This document shows positions 42,998-51,407 of a DNA stretch of 64,000 bases, in pieces. The notes under the pieces were generated by a model. The model saw only the letters and a list, made by a program, of their open reading frames with translations. It searched no databases and was not told where the DNA came from. Position 1 is the stretch's first letter. Every line of letters begins with the position of its first letter. Source of the stretch: Halobacteriales archaeon QS_4_69_31 (lineage in GTDB: Archaea; Halobacteriota; Halobacteria; Halobacteriales; Haloarculaceae). A program made the position numbers and the translations under genes. The stretch covers positions 62,001 to 126,000 of the forward strand of contig PXRP01000026.1 of assembly GCA_003021655.1 (NCBI GenBank), read 5' to 3'.

Positions 42998-43705
42998 TCA
43001 CACGCGCGGTTTGACGTGCCAGGCCTTGTCCATCACCCAGTTGCCTTCCTTCTCGACCTCGAAGTCGGCGGCCTGCCAGCCGAAGTTCAGGTCCCCGTCC
43101 GCGGAGACGAGTTCGGTCCCGACGCGGTACCACCCCTCGTTCGGGCTCGACCCGCTCGTGACCTCGGCGATGTCGACGGTCAGGGTCTCGCCCTCGCCGG
43201 GGTCGTCCCACGTCCGGTCCCAGGAGACGTCGTCGGGGCCGGGTCCCGGCGGGTCGTTCTCGTAGGCGTTGTCGCTCCCGAGGTACGCGAACCCCAGCGT
43301 CGCGATGGCGGCCGAGTACATCACGAGTTCGTCGCGGTGGTCGTCGCGCCAGTCGTCGGCGTAGTTGCCGCCGTGCCAGACGGCCCAGCCGTGGCGGCCC
43401 CGCGGCGCGGAACTGTAGCCGCCGGCGCCGCGCTTGCCGGCGCCCTTGGCCGCCCGCGCGACGCCGACCGGCGCGAGCGAGGCGGCCACCGCGCCCAGGT
43501 CGCTCTGTCCTTCCTCCGCGCGGGACTCGACCTCGGGGCTCGGGTGTAACTCGATCTCCATGGTCGTCCCCGAGAAGTCGACGTTCTCGAATACTTTCGC
43601 CTTCCGCGGCGGCGGCGCGTTGTCGCCTCCGAAGCCGAGACAGCCAGCTACCGCGATTCCCGTTGCCAGGCCCACACTCCCGCGAACGAAGCTTCGACGT
43701 TTCAT
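42998..43705 (-). CDS. Tat lipoprotein of the spermidine-synthase-like operon
   Basis: A 235-residue protein beginning MKRRSFVRGSVGLATGIAVAGC, a twin-arginine signal plus lipobox (AVAGC). The body has a Gly/Ala/Arg patch (ARAAKGAGKRGAGGYSSAPRGRHGWAVWHGGNY) and DDHRDELVMYSAAIATLGFAYLGSDNAY. ATG 43712-43714 is an alternative start three codons earlier. It is the first gene of the operon with the membrane aminopropyltransferase and the DUF2617-like gene. I suspect kinship with DUF4247-type partners in bacterial neighbourhoods of the same enzymes, but cannot prove it. Likely outside the membrane. Confidence 0.75.
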   Translation of the reverse strand: MKRRSFVRGSVGLATGIAVAGCLGFGGDNAPPPRKAKVFENVDFSGTTMEIELHPSPEVESRAEEGQSDLGAVAASLAPVGVARAAKGAGKRGAGGYSSAPRGRHGWAVWHGGNYADDWRDDHRDELVMYSAAIATLGFAYLGSDNAYENDPPGPGPDDVSWDRTWDDPGEGETLTVDIAEVTSGSSPNEGWYRVGTELVSADGDLNFGWQAADFEVEKEGNWVMDKAWHVKPRV

Positions 43706-43832
43706 GTCACTCATCAGTCTGCTCCCGAGTAAAGTATCTTCGGGTCTGTTTTGCACGTTCGGTCACGACAGCCCCCGGTCGCGGGGGGTCGGACCCCGAA
43801 CGCGGCGACGACGGCCGCCAGAGACTTCAGGG

Positions 43833-44831
43833 ATGGGTCGAAACATGGGTGCCACAGGGGATCTCAGCATGACCGGGAACTGGGACGCGCCGACCGAAGA
43901 GTACTCGGGCGACGTCCGACTCGCCGGCAGCCACGAGACGCCGGTCGGCCTGCGCGGGGCCGGGGACGTCTTCGTGGGCGCCGACGGGGTCGACGGGACG
44001 CTCAGGATCCACGACGCCGAATACGTCTTCACGGACGTGGCCGCCAACGGCGAGGCCGACGACGAGTCGGTCGCGTCGGTCGTGACCGGTTCGCTCGAGG
44101 ACGGTTACGTCGAGGACGCCGACGGCGACGTGGCGGTCGCCGACGTCGAGGACGTCTTCGTCGAGTACGGCGGGGCCGACGCCCTCGACGCGACGGGCGC
44201 CGAGCAGGTCTTCTACGACGACACCGCGGCACCGACTGGGTCGCCTGACGACTACGAGGTGACAGTGACGGGCTGGAACCACTCGCGCGAGGCGCGGGAC
44301 CCCCGCGACGGCGTCTCGGTCCGCGGCGCGAAAAACGAGGTGTCCGTCTCGGGCGCGAGACACGACCTGACTGTCTACGTGACCGGCTGGGAGAACGAGG
44401 TCCGCATCGAGGGTCGGGACATGGACGTGACCGTCTACTTCGTCGGCCGGGACAACCGCGTCAGCGTCGGCCCGTACGTCTCGGTCACGACCGGCGCCGA
44501 GAGCGGCTTCGACAACGTCGTCGAGTCGGACCCGCTCCCGCCCGAGGCGGTCATCCAGACGAGCAAGGACGAGGCGTTCAGCGACGCCTTCGTCGGCCGC
44601 CACAGGGTCACCTGGCAGGAACCCGCCGCCGACAAGGAGTGGTGCCCCAACTGCGGCGAGAGCGCCGACGCCATCATCGAGCGCCGCCAGACGGACGCGT
44701 TCTTCCTGTTCAAGGTGCCGGTCCGGACCTACGACGACGGCGGCACCGCCTACGAGTGTGAGAACTGCAGCCCCCACGCCGTCGGCCGCGTCGGCCTCTC
44801 CGAGGACGAACGGAAAGACGCCCTCCGGTGA
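43833..44831 (+). CDS. haloarchaeal hypothetical protein with C-terminal zinc ribbon
   Basis: About 332 residues from ATG 43833; ATGs at 43845 and 43869 (MTGNWDAPTEEY) are alternatives. The body (about 25-250) is acidic and made of short beta strands in a repetitive ladder (VRGAKNEVSVSGARHDLTVYVTGWENEVRIEGRDMDVTVYFVGRDN), suggesting a parallel beta-helix or beta-solenoid. The end has a zinc ribbon, CPNCGESADAIIERRQ and YECENCSPHAVG, with Cys spacing CxxC...CxxC. It has no signal peptide. Divergent from the lipoprotein operon at 43705. Function unknown; perhaps a cytoplasmic scaffold. Confidence 0.65.
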   Translation: MGRNMGATGDLSMTGNWDAPTEEYSGDVRLAGSHETPVGLRGAGDVFVGADGVDGTLRIHDAEYVFTDVAANGEADDESVASVVTGSLEDGYVEDADGDVAVADVEDVFVEYGGADALDATGAEQVFYDDTAAPTGSPDDYEVTVTGWNHSREARDPRDGVSVRGAKNEVSVSGARHDLTVYVTGWENEVRIEGRDMDVTVYFVGRDNRVSVGPYVSVTTGAESGFDNVVESDPLPPEAVIQTSKDEAFSDAFVGRHRVTWQEPAADKEWCPNCGESADAIIERRQTDAFFLFKVPVRTYDDGGTAYECENCSPHAVGRVGLSEDERKDALR

Positions 44832-44952
44832 GTCGACGGGGAGTCGCGGGGACCGACCCGTGCACCGGTGTGGTCCGGTCGGCGGTCCGGGCCGATCCGC
44901 GCCCGGGCGAGTGCGGTCCGCTCTCGGGCCCGGCGGGGTTCACGGCCCGGAC

Positions 44953-45603
44953 TCAGGCCCGTGCGTCCTCGACGGCGGCGACGAACTCGGCGGCGGACTC
45001 GCGGACGCCGTCCCAGTCCTCGCGTTCGACGGCGTCGTAGTCGACCAGGGCCGACCCCGCGCCGACGGCGACAGCGCCGGCCTCGAAGTAGTCGGCGACG
45101 TTGTCGGTGTCGACGCCGCCGGTCGGCATGACCGGTACGTCGCCCAGCGGCCCCTGGAGTGCGCCGATGTGGCCGGGGCCGACCGTCGAGGCGGGGAACA
45201 TCTTGAGCAGGTCCGCGCCGGCTTCCATGGCCGCGGCGGCCTCCGTGGGGGTCATCACGCCCGGCACGGCGAGGACCTGCTCGCGGTTGCAGACGTCGAT
45301 GACGTCGGTGTCGAGGTTCGGCGCGAGGACGAACTCGGCGCCGGCCTCGATGACGTTTCTGGCGGCCGCGGCATCCATGACCGTGCCCGCGCCGACGATG
45401 GCGTCGGTGCCGTCGAGCGCGCGGTCGACGGCCGCGATCATCTCGCTACACCGCTTGGCGTCGGCCGTCACTTCCAGCGCCCGCACGCCGCCGGCGTGGA
45501 CCGCTTCGGCCACGGGCACGATGTCGTCCTCGTCGATACCGCGGAGGACGGCCGTGACGCCGCTGTCGACGATGCCCTGCTGGACGTCGTGTTTGTCCAT
45601 CAT
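44953..45603 (-). CDS. KDPG/KHG aldolase
   Basis: Splits 2-keto-3-deoxy-6-phosphogluconate to pyruvate and glyceraldehyde 3-phosphate in the semi-phosphorylative Entner-Doudoroff route of haloarchaea. The 216-residue class I aldolase has TAVLRGID (phosphate Arg), ALEVTADAK, IVGAGTVMD, FVLAPNLD, PGVMTPTEAAAAMEAGADLLKMFPAS with the Schiff-base Lys, and PTGGV. Start is one of two adjacent ATGs, 45603 or 45600. Next to a cupin gene on the same strand. It links chemically to the mannonate dehydratase locus through KDG. Confidence 0.92.
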   Translation of the reverse strand: MMDKHDVQQGIVDSGVTAVLRGIDEDDIVPVAEAVHAGGVRALEVTADAKRCSEMIAAVDRALDGTDAIVGAGTVMDAAAARNVIEAGAEFVLAPNLDTDVIDVCNREQVLAVPGVMTPTEAAAAMEAGADLLKMFPASTVGPGHIGALQGPLGDVPVMPTGGVDTDNVADYFEAGAVAVGAGSALVDYDAVEREDWDGVRESAAEFVAAVEDARA

Positions 45604-45735
45604 GACTGTCCGTCCGGCGGGCAGGGGCAAAAGGGTACCAGTCTCGGGGTCGCGTCGCCGGGCCGGCGCTGCCGTGACCCCCCTGACGGGTCCGGACGGG
45701 TGGTGTGGTCCGGGCCCTGCTCGGGCGCGTCCGCG

Positions 45736-46116
45736 TCAGTCGGCCGTCCCGTCCGGGTAGGGACGTGCGATGTCGGACTTGGGCGCGCCGGTCCCGAGCA
45801 CCCGCACGCGCCCGTCGGCGCCGGCGGGGTTGTACGCGCGGTGGGGGCTCTCGGGTTCGGCGACGAACACCTCGCCGGCCTCGACGACGAACTCCTCGTC
45901 GGGCGTCTCGACGCGGAGGCGGCCCGAGACGACGTAGAAGGCCTCCTCGCGGCGCTCGTGGTAGTGGTAGGTCCGGGACAGTTGCTCGCCGGGGGCCATC
46001 TCGTAGGTGGCCAGGTGGAGGGCGGCCAGTTCCGCGGCGTCCGAGAGCCCGCGGCGGTCACAGGGGTAGTCCGGCGTCGGGTCGAGCGCGTCGGGGTCGA
46101 GGTGGTGGTAGGCCAT
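45736..46116 (-). CDS. cupin domain protein
   Basis: A 126-residue cupin. TYEMAPGEQLSRTYHYHERREEAFYVVSGRLRVE is motif 1 (His-x-His, Glu), FVVEAGEVFVAEPESPHRAYNPAG motif 2 (His). The metal-binding pattern is fuller than in the cupin at 22015. The start is ATG 46114-46116. It is 133 bases upstream of the KDPG aldolase on the same strand; a sugar-isomerase or sensor role is possible but unproven. Confidence 0.82.
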   Translation of the reverse strand: MAYHHLDPDALDPTPDYPCDRRGLSDAAELAALHLATYEMAPGEQLSRTYHYHERREEAFYVVSGRLRVETPDEEFVVEAGEVFVAEPESPHRAYNPAGADGRVRVLGTGAPKSDIARPYPDGTAD

Positions 46117-46146
46117 ACCGTCGCCACGCCCGGGCCGGAGATAAAG

Positions 46147-46330
46147 TCACGCGAAGGGGTTTTCCGGGGCCGCGAGACGCGTGATACCCGGGACCGCGTC
46201 GAAGTCGTCGTCGAAACTGTGGAGATGTCGTGCCCCGCCCGCGCCTGCAGGTAATTCAGTACTTCTGAGATGACGTCGTCGGGGCGGCGCGCGGTCGGCA
46301 GGTCCCCCGTGTCGACGATGACAGTAGCGG
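46147..46330 (-). pseudogene. vapC (PIN-domain toxin) relic with two internal deletions
   Basis: Three islands of a haloarchaeal VapC survive in order on the minus strand. VIVDTGDLP is the first acidic strand of the PIN site; DDVISEVLNYLQARAG is the central helix with its conserved Glu-x2-Asn; HLHSFDDDFDAVPGITRLAAPENPFA is the C-terminus with the last acidic cluster. The sequence between islands is missing and the last island is in a different frame. No ATG precedes VIVDTG, and no vapB antitoxin is visible. The complete gene would be about 140 residues. Confidence 0.7.
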
Positions 46331-46366
46331 GACAAACCGCCCAAACAAACACCACCGATTTCCCGG

Positions 46367-47275
46367 TCACCCGACGACCTGGAGGATGACCGCGATGGTC
46401 ACCAGCGAGGCGACGGTGGTGGTAAAGACGTTGACCGAGGCGAAGCGGGCGTCGCCGCCGAGTTCGCTCGCGTAGACGTACGTCGAGACGGCGCTGGGCA
46501 TCCCGAACAGCAGGACCGTCGCGGCGAAGGCGGCCCGCGAGACGGCCAGGACGGAGAACACGGCCCAGGCGACGGCGGGCATCAGCCCGACCTTCAGCGC
46601 GACGACCGACCCCGTCGCGCCCGCGTCCAGGTCCGCCAGGTCGACCCGCAGCGACGCGCCGACGCCCAGCAACGCGACCGGGAGCGCGAGCGCGCCGAGG
46701 ACGCCGAGCGCGCCGTCAACGGCCGCCGGTACCGCGAGGTCGACCGCCGCTGCGGCGAGGCCGGCCGCCAGCGCCAGCAACACCGGGTTCCGCGCGAGCG
46801 CGGCCAGTTCGACCCGGACGGAGGCGTCGGCTTCGTTGATCCCGACCAGTGCGACGACGGTCAGCGGGACCTGCAGGAGGAGGCTGATCCCGAGGACGAC
46901 GCTGGCGACGGCGGTGGCCGCCTCCCCGAGCGTCGCCGCGACCAGGGGGACGCCGAGAAACCCCAGGTTCGAGTGGTACGACTGGACGATTGCGACGCTC
47001 CGGCGGGCGCGAGTGGGGTGGCGGCGGTGGACCGCCCAGGCGACGCCGGCCATCGTCGCGAACACCGCCGTGACGCCGACGACGAGCGCCGGCGAGACCA
47101 GCGTCCCGGCCCGCTGGTCGTAGGTCGCCCCGAAGACCAGCGCCGGCAGCGCGACGTAGAACGCCAGCGCGGTCAGCCACCGGGTGCGGCGCTCGTCGAG
47201 CAGGCCGACCTGCCGGGCGCCGACGCCGACCGCCAGCAGGCCCAGCAGCGACCCCAGCCGCCAGAGCAGCGACAT
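46367..47275 (-). CDS. AEC-family (auxin efflux carrier type) transporter
   Basis: A 302-residue membrane protein of ten predicted helices in two five-helix halves, starting MSLLWRLGSLLGLLAVGVGARQVGLL. FYVALPALVFGATY and YHSNLGFLGVPLVAATLG are typical first-half motifs with the Asn-Pro/Gly break. LGVGASLRVDL and MPSAVSTYVYASELGGD lie in the second half. AEC proteins move organic acids or similar solutes; substrate unknown. Start ATG 47273-47275. The 281-base gap to srp54 contains that gene's promoter (CTTTACCG about 30 bases before 47557) and no other supported gene. Confidence 0.88.
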   Translation of the reverse strand: MSLLWRLGSLLGLLAVGVGARQVGLLDERRTRWLTALAFYVALPALVFGATYDQRAGTLVSPALVVGVTAVFATMAGVAWAVHRRHPTRARRSVAIVQSYHSNLGFLGVPLVAATLGEAATAVASVVLGISLLLQVPLTVVALVGINEADASVRVELAALARNPVLLALAAGLAAAAVDLAVPAAVDGALGVLGALALPVALLGVGASLRVDLADLDAGATGSVVALKVGLMPAVAWAVFSVLAVSRAAFAATVLLFGMPSAVSTYVYASELGGDARFASVNVFTTTVASLVTIAVILQVVG

Positions 47276-47556
47276 ACCCGACTCCAGCCGATGGCGGCGT
47301 TTGAGCGTTCGGGTTTCGACCGACCGGCCGACGCTCGGCCGGCGGACGCCGGTCAGCGCTGTCCCCTGGCCGGTCTGGAGATCAGTGTCGCTGGGCCCGC
47401 AACACCTGTGGTAAACAGAAAGTTGATAACTCACCTCACGAATCAGCCGTGTGGGGACTGGTTGTGGCATGACTACCAGCCCCCGTTTCTCACCCCGGAA
47501 GCCACGACTCCGCGACAACAAGGCTTTACCGGCGCGGTAGCGTAGCCGGGGCCACC

Positions 47557-48948
47557 ATGGTACTCGACGACCTCGGGAGTTCTCTGCGGAACACGCTGAA
47601 CGACCTCCGGGGGAAATCGCGCATCTCGGAGGAAGACGTCGAGGACGTCGTCAAGGACATCCAGCGGTCGCTGTTGCAGGCCGACGTCGACGTCGACCTC
47701 GTGATGGAACTGACGGACAACATCAAGACCCGCGCACTGGAGGAGGAACCGCCCGCGGGGACGACCGCCCACGACTGGGTGTTGCGCGTCGTCTACGACG
47801 AACTCGTGGACCTGGTCGGCGAGTCGACGGACCTGCCCCTCGAGTCACAGACGGTCCTGCTCGCCGGGCTCTACGGGTCGGGCAAGACCACCACCGCCGC
47901 CAAGATGGCGTGGTGGTTCTCGAAGAAGGGGCTCCGGCCCGCGGTCATCCAGACCGACACCGACCGGCCGGGGGCCTACGACCAGGCCAAGGAGATGGCC
48001 GAACGGGCCGAGGTCGACTTCTACGGCGACCCCGACGCCAACGACCCGGTCGAGATCGCCCGCGATGGCCTGGCGGCGACCGAGGACGCCGACGTGCGCA
48101 TCGTCGACACCGCGGGCCGGGACGCCCTGAACGAGGAACTCATCGACCAGATCGAGGAGATCGAGTCCGCGGCCGCGCCCGACCGGAACCTCCTCGTTTT
48201 GGACGCGGCGATGGGCCAGTCCGCCAAAGACCAGGCCCAGGAGTTCGAGGAGTCCATCGGCGTCGACGGCGTCGTCGTCACGAAACTCGACGGGACGGCC
48301 AAGGGTGGCGGCGCGCTGGCCGCGGTCAACGAGACCGGCTCGTCGATCGCCTTCCTCGGGACCGGCGAGACTGTCCAGGACATCGAGCGCTTCGAGCCCT
48401 CGGGGTTCATTTCGCGGCTGCTCGGGATGGGCGACCTCGAGCAGCTGACCGAGCGCGTCGAGCGCGCGATGGCCGAGACCGAGGAGGAAGACGAGGAGTG
48501 GGAGCCCGAGGACATGATGAAGGGGGACTTCACCCTGAAGGACATGCGCAAGCAGATGCAGACGATGAACAAGATGGGGCCGCTCGACCAGGTGATGGAC
48601 ATGATCCCCGGGATGGGCGGCGGGCTGATGGACCAGTTGCCCGACGACGCGATGGACGTCACCAAGGAACGCCTGCGGGACTTCGAGGTCATCATGGACT
48701 CGATGACTGACGAGGAACTGGAGAACCCCCGCGTCGTCGGCAAGTCCCGCGTCGAGCGCATCGCCCGCGGGTCGGGCAGACCCGAGGAGCGCGTCCGCGA
48801 ACTGCTCGAACAGTACAACGCGATGAACCGCATGCTCCAGCAGTTCCAGGGCATGGGCGACGGCGACATGGAGCGGATGATGAAGAAGATGCAGGAAGGG
48901 GGCGGCGGCATGGGCGGCATGGGCGGGATGGGACCGTTCGGCGACTGA
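47557..48948 (+). CDS. srp54: signal recognition particle protein SRP54
   Basis: GTPase that binds signal sequences and 7S RNA and targets ribosomes to the membrane. The 463-residue protein has the N domain ([23 protein letters not shown]), G domain with [40 protein letters not shown], and a Met-rich M domain ending in [51 protein letters not shown] is the RNA-binding part. Start ATG 47557 with a CTTTACC promoter box upstream. ftsY is not adjacent. Secure. Confidence 0.98.
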   Translation: MVLDDLGSSLRNTLNDLRGKSRISEEDVEDVVKDIQRSLLQADVDVDLVMELTDNIKTRALEEEPPAGTTAHDWVLRVVYDELVDLVGESTDLPLESQTVLLAGLYGSGKTTTAAKMAWWFSKKGLRPAVIQTDTDRPGAYDQAKEMAERAEVDFYGDPDANDPVEIARDGLAATEDADVRIVDTAGRDALNEELIDQIEEIESAAAPDRNLLVLDAAMGQSAKDQAQEFEESIGVDGVVVTKLDGTAKGGGALAAVNETGSSIAFLGTGETVQDIERFEPSGFISRLLGMGDLEQLTERVERAMAETEEEDEEWEPEDMMKGDFTLKDMRKQMQTMNKMGPLDQVMDMIPGMGGGLMDQLPDDAMDVTKERLRDFEVIMDSMTDEELENPRVVGKSRVERIARGSGRPEERVRELLEQYNAMNRMLQQFQGMGDGDMERMMKKMQEGGGGMGGMGGMGPFGD

Positions 48949-49073
48949 CGCCGCTATCCCCACGGGACGCCCTGTGGTGCGTTTAACTCGCTGTACCGGG
49001 GTGGCTGGCCGCCGACAGCGTCGAGCGGCGGCTCGAACGGTGTTACGTCGTCCTGCTCGCCGGACGGCTGGGG

Positions 49074-49427
49074 TTGCGGCCCGGCGAGATACTCCACTGT
49101 CACGAGGGGTGGGTCGACTGGGGCCGGGGCGGACTCGAAGTGCCGGCCCTGGAGCCGTGTGTCTGCCAGGACTACCGCGAGCGCCTCGAAAAAGCCCGGT
49201 CGCTATCGATCCCCGACCGCGAGAAGGAGGTGCTCGTCGCGCTGTGCCCGGCCGGGGACCGCGTCGACCTCACCGACGTGTTTACCCGCGACACCGCGGT
49301 CCTCGAAGAGACCGTCGCCTCCCTGGAGTCGAAGGAACTGGTCACCGCCGACACCCTCTCGGAGACCGAACTGACCGCCAAGGGCCGTCTCGTCGTCAGC
49401 GACCGACTTGACGAGGTCAACGACTGA
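49074..49427 (+). CDS. hypothetical protein: integrase-like segment joined to winged-helix-like tail
   Basis: The frame is open from 48987 to 49427, but its first usable start is TTG 49074. The front part, GLRPGEILHCHEGWVDWGRGGLEVPALEPCVC, recalls the catalytic-Arg region of haloarchaeal tyrosine recombinases (GLRxGE, W-x-DW). The rest, LTDVFTRDTAVLEETVASLESKELVTADTLSETELTAKGRLVV, looks like a winged helix. Upstream in frame, WLAADSVERRLERCYVVLLAGRL also fits the recombinase, so this may be a truncated gene whose start was lost. It is probably a remnant or an uncharacterised small family; no catalytic Tyr is present. Confidence 0.4.
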   Translation: MRPGEILHCHEGWVDWGRGGLEVPALEPCVCQDYRERLEKARSLSIPDREKEVLVALCPAGDRVDLTDVFTRDTAVLEETVASLESKELVTADTLSETELTAKGRLVVSDRLDEVND

Positions 49428-49475
49428 CCGCTTCTCGGGTCCCTCCCGCTCTGTGTGGCCGCACTTACTTTCCGC

Positions 49476-49610
49476 CTAGTCCCACTCGGTGTAGCCGCAC
49501 TTCCCGCAGTGGCGGCGGTCGCCGTGGTCGGCGAGGAAGGAGTCGCCACAGCGCGGGCACTGCTCGCGGTCGGTGGTGCCGTCCTCGTCGTAGAACTCGT
49601 GGCGGGGCAT
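49476..49610 (-). CDS. rps27ae: 30S ribosomal protein S27ae
   Basis: A 44-residue protein, [17 protein letters not shown] and then [27 protein letters not shown]. The C-x2-C ... C-x2-C zinc ribbon is the hallmark of archaeal S27ae (ubiquitin-free form). The start ATG at 49608-49610 directly abuts the stop of rps24e (49611), so the two are co-transcribed and probably co-translated, as in most archaea. Confidence 0.95.
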   Translation of the reverse strand: MPRHEFYDEDGTTDREQCPRCGDSFLADHGDRRHCGKCGYTEWD

Positions 49611-49916
49611 CTACGCTTCCTCGCCTTCCTCGCCGTCGGCGGTGATCTTGTTGCGTTCGAGCATGTGGTCCTGCTCGACGTCCTGTGCGTAGTCGGGGCT
49701 GTCGTAGACTTTCGCGTAGCCGATAGTCGTCCGCATGCCGAACTTGGTGTCGAGTTCGTGGACGACGACCTCCTCGGCGTCCTTGTTGAGCATCGCCGCG
49801 AGCGAGTCCCGCACCGAGAGCCGCGAGGGCGTTGCCTCCTCGTGTGTCACCTCGAACCGCACGTCCGTCCGGTGGAGCATGGGGTTCTCGTCCTCCTCGA
49901 TGATGTCGATATCCAT
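49611..49916 (-). CDS. rps24e: 30S ribosomal protein S24e
   Basis: A 101-residue protein beginning MDIDIIEEDENPMLHRTDVRFEVTH. RLSVRDSLAAMLNKDAEEVVVHELDTKFGMRTTIGYAKVYDS is the S24e fold with the conserved T-x-F-G-x-x-x-T loop. The acidic tail ADGEEGEEA is haloarchaeal. It is followed without a gap by rps27ae. The gene upstream on this strand is an RFC subunit, so the usual archaeal spt4/rpoE neighbours are not here. Confidence 0.96.
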   Translation of the reverse strand: MDIDIIEEDENPMLHRTDVRFEVTHEEATPSRLSVRDSLAAMLNKDAEEVVVHELDTKFGMRTTIGYAKVYDSPDYAQDVEQDHMLERNKITADGEEGEEA

Positions 49917-50052
49917 GGTTCGTTGGCTCTAACTCCCTCCGAGGCGCGTAAAAGGATTTCGAAGCCCCCGGAGGAACCGGCCGGCGCCACGGTTCGGACG
50001 CTCTCTACCAGGCACGGCGGACCGCCGAGGACTGGCCTGCGTCGGCGCGCAG

Positions 50053-51111
50053 TCAGGCGGTCCCGGTGTCGAACTCGCCGAGTTCGGCCAGCAGGTGTGC
50101 GACGTGGAGGCGGTCGTTGGTCCCCTCGTGGAGGTCGAGGTCGACCTCGCCGGCCAGGCGGTGGAGGCGCGCGAGGTCGGTCCCGGAGTACCGCGAGCGC
50201 GCGACCGTCAGCACGTCATCGAGGACCTCGCCGCCGCTGTGACCCTCGTCGACGAGCAACTCGTCGAGCGTCGAGCGGGCGTCGGTGAACTCGCCGGCCT
50301 CGGCGGCGGTTATCATCTCGCCGACGCGCTCGTCGGTGCCCAGCGACCCGAGCACCTCGTAGGCGGTCTGCATGGTGATCTCGCCCTCCTGTTCGGCGGT
50401 GGTCTGGGCGCCCAGCACCGCCGCCCGGAGGTCCCCGTCCGCGTACCCGGCGACGTACTCGATGCCCTCGTCGTCGTGGGCGACGCCCTCGGCGTCGACG
50501 ATCGATTCGAGGACGGCGACGGTCTCCTCGTGGGTCGGCGCGCGCACCGGGACGGGGAAACACCGCGAGCGGACCGGCGGGATCAGCGCCGAGGGCTGGC
50601 GCGTCGCGATGACGAACTGCGTGGCCTCGTAGTACTGTTCCATCACGCGCCGGAGCGCCTGCTGGAAGTCCCCGCGGACGCCCTCGGCGTTGTCCAGCAG
50701 AACCGTCTTATGACTCCCCGAGACGGGCGCGTAGCTCGCCGACTCCTTGAGGACGTGGTTGATGAGGTCGGCCTTCGAGGACTCGCGCCGCCGCTTCGCG
50801 TCGATGAACCGCTCGAACCGCGGGTCCGCGGCGAGCTCTTTCTTCGTCATGTCGAAGAAGTCCGCCACGTTGATCTCGACCAGGTCGGCGTCGGGAGTGG
50901 CGTGGAGTTCGTCGGCCAGCGCCCGGACAGCGGCGGTCTTGCCGGCGCCGGGCGGCCCGTGGACCAGCAGGTTCATCGGCTCCTCGACGACGCTCTGTAA
51001 CTGCTCGCGCACCGACTGCTGGGGGAGGTCCGCCAGCGACGGCGCGTGGCGTTCCGTCCACAGCGGCCCTTCGAGGGTCCCGCCCGGCCCGTCCGCGGAG
51101 TCGTCGGCCAT
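50053..51111 (-). CDS. rfcC: replication factor C small subunit (clamp-loader ATPase)
   Basis: A 352-residue AAA+ clamp-loader subunit that helps place PCNA on DNA. LWTERHAPSLADLPQQ opens the RFC box; Walker A is VHGPPGAGKTAAVRAL, Walker B-like TVLLDNAEGVRGDFQQALRRVME, and the SRC sensor appears as VRSRCFPVPV. Walker B reads DNAE instead of DEAD/DEAH, as expected for the divergent second small subunit of haloarchaea. Start MADDSADGPGG (ATG 51109-51111). Gap 51112-51327 contains no recognised feature. Confidence 0.9.
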   Translation of the reverse strand: MADDSADGPGGTLEGPLWTERHAPSLADLPQQSVREQLQSVVEEPMNLLVHGPPGAGKTAAVRALADELHATPDADLVEINVADFFDMTKKELAADPRFERFIDAKRRRESSKADLINHVLKESASYAPVSGSHKTVLLDNAEGVRGDFQQALRRVMEQYYEATQFVIATRQPSALIPPVRSRCFPVPVRAPTHEETVAVLESIVDAEGVAHDDEGIEYVAGYADGDLRAAVLGAQTTAEQEGEITMQTAYEVLGSLGTDERVGEMITAAEAGEFTDARSTLDELLVDEGHSGGEVLDDVLTVARSRYSGTDLARLHRLAGEVDLDLHEGTNDRLHVAHLLAELGEFDTGTA

Positions 51112-51327
51112 CGTGTTCGGTCGTCGATTGGCGACCGGGCGGTAAGTATCCATCTGTCCGATGCGAGGCCGACCGAAGGGAGGCCTCGAAGGAAGCGAGC
51201 GGGTGGCCGCTCCGGAGAGCACTTGCCGCCGGCGGGCAACGTCCCGGCGACGATCGACGGGAACCCTGAACCGGTCACACCGGGCTGGCAGCGGCCGTTG
51301 CATCTGACCTGCGGCCGGCGGGCGGTC

Positions 51328-51407
51328 ATACTGCCGGCTGTAAGTCTGTAAAGAATTTCGCAACCCCGGAATGGCGAATATCTTCACGAAGTTACAGCCG
51401 GCAGTAT
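51328..51407. repeat. 80-bp palindromic element, copy 1
   Basis: Terminal arms ATACTGCCGGCTGTAA (51328-51343) and its exact reverse complement (51392-51407) enclose a second, partly mismatched stem TTCGC...GCGAA, so the element folds into one long hairpin. A second copy 74-75 of 80 bases identical lies at 54182-54261. The right edge supplies the first base of the minus-strand stop codon of the transducer gene (TGA at 51407-51409). It could be a terminator, a mobile palindrome (REP/MITE-like) or both. Confidence 0.93.

Noticed and set aside
47469-47540. 23-residue frame just before srp54
   Set aside because: Very basic, overlaps the srp54 promoter and has no coupling to the next gene; cannot be separated from chance.
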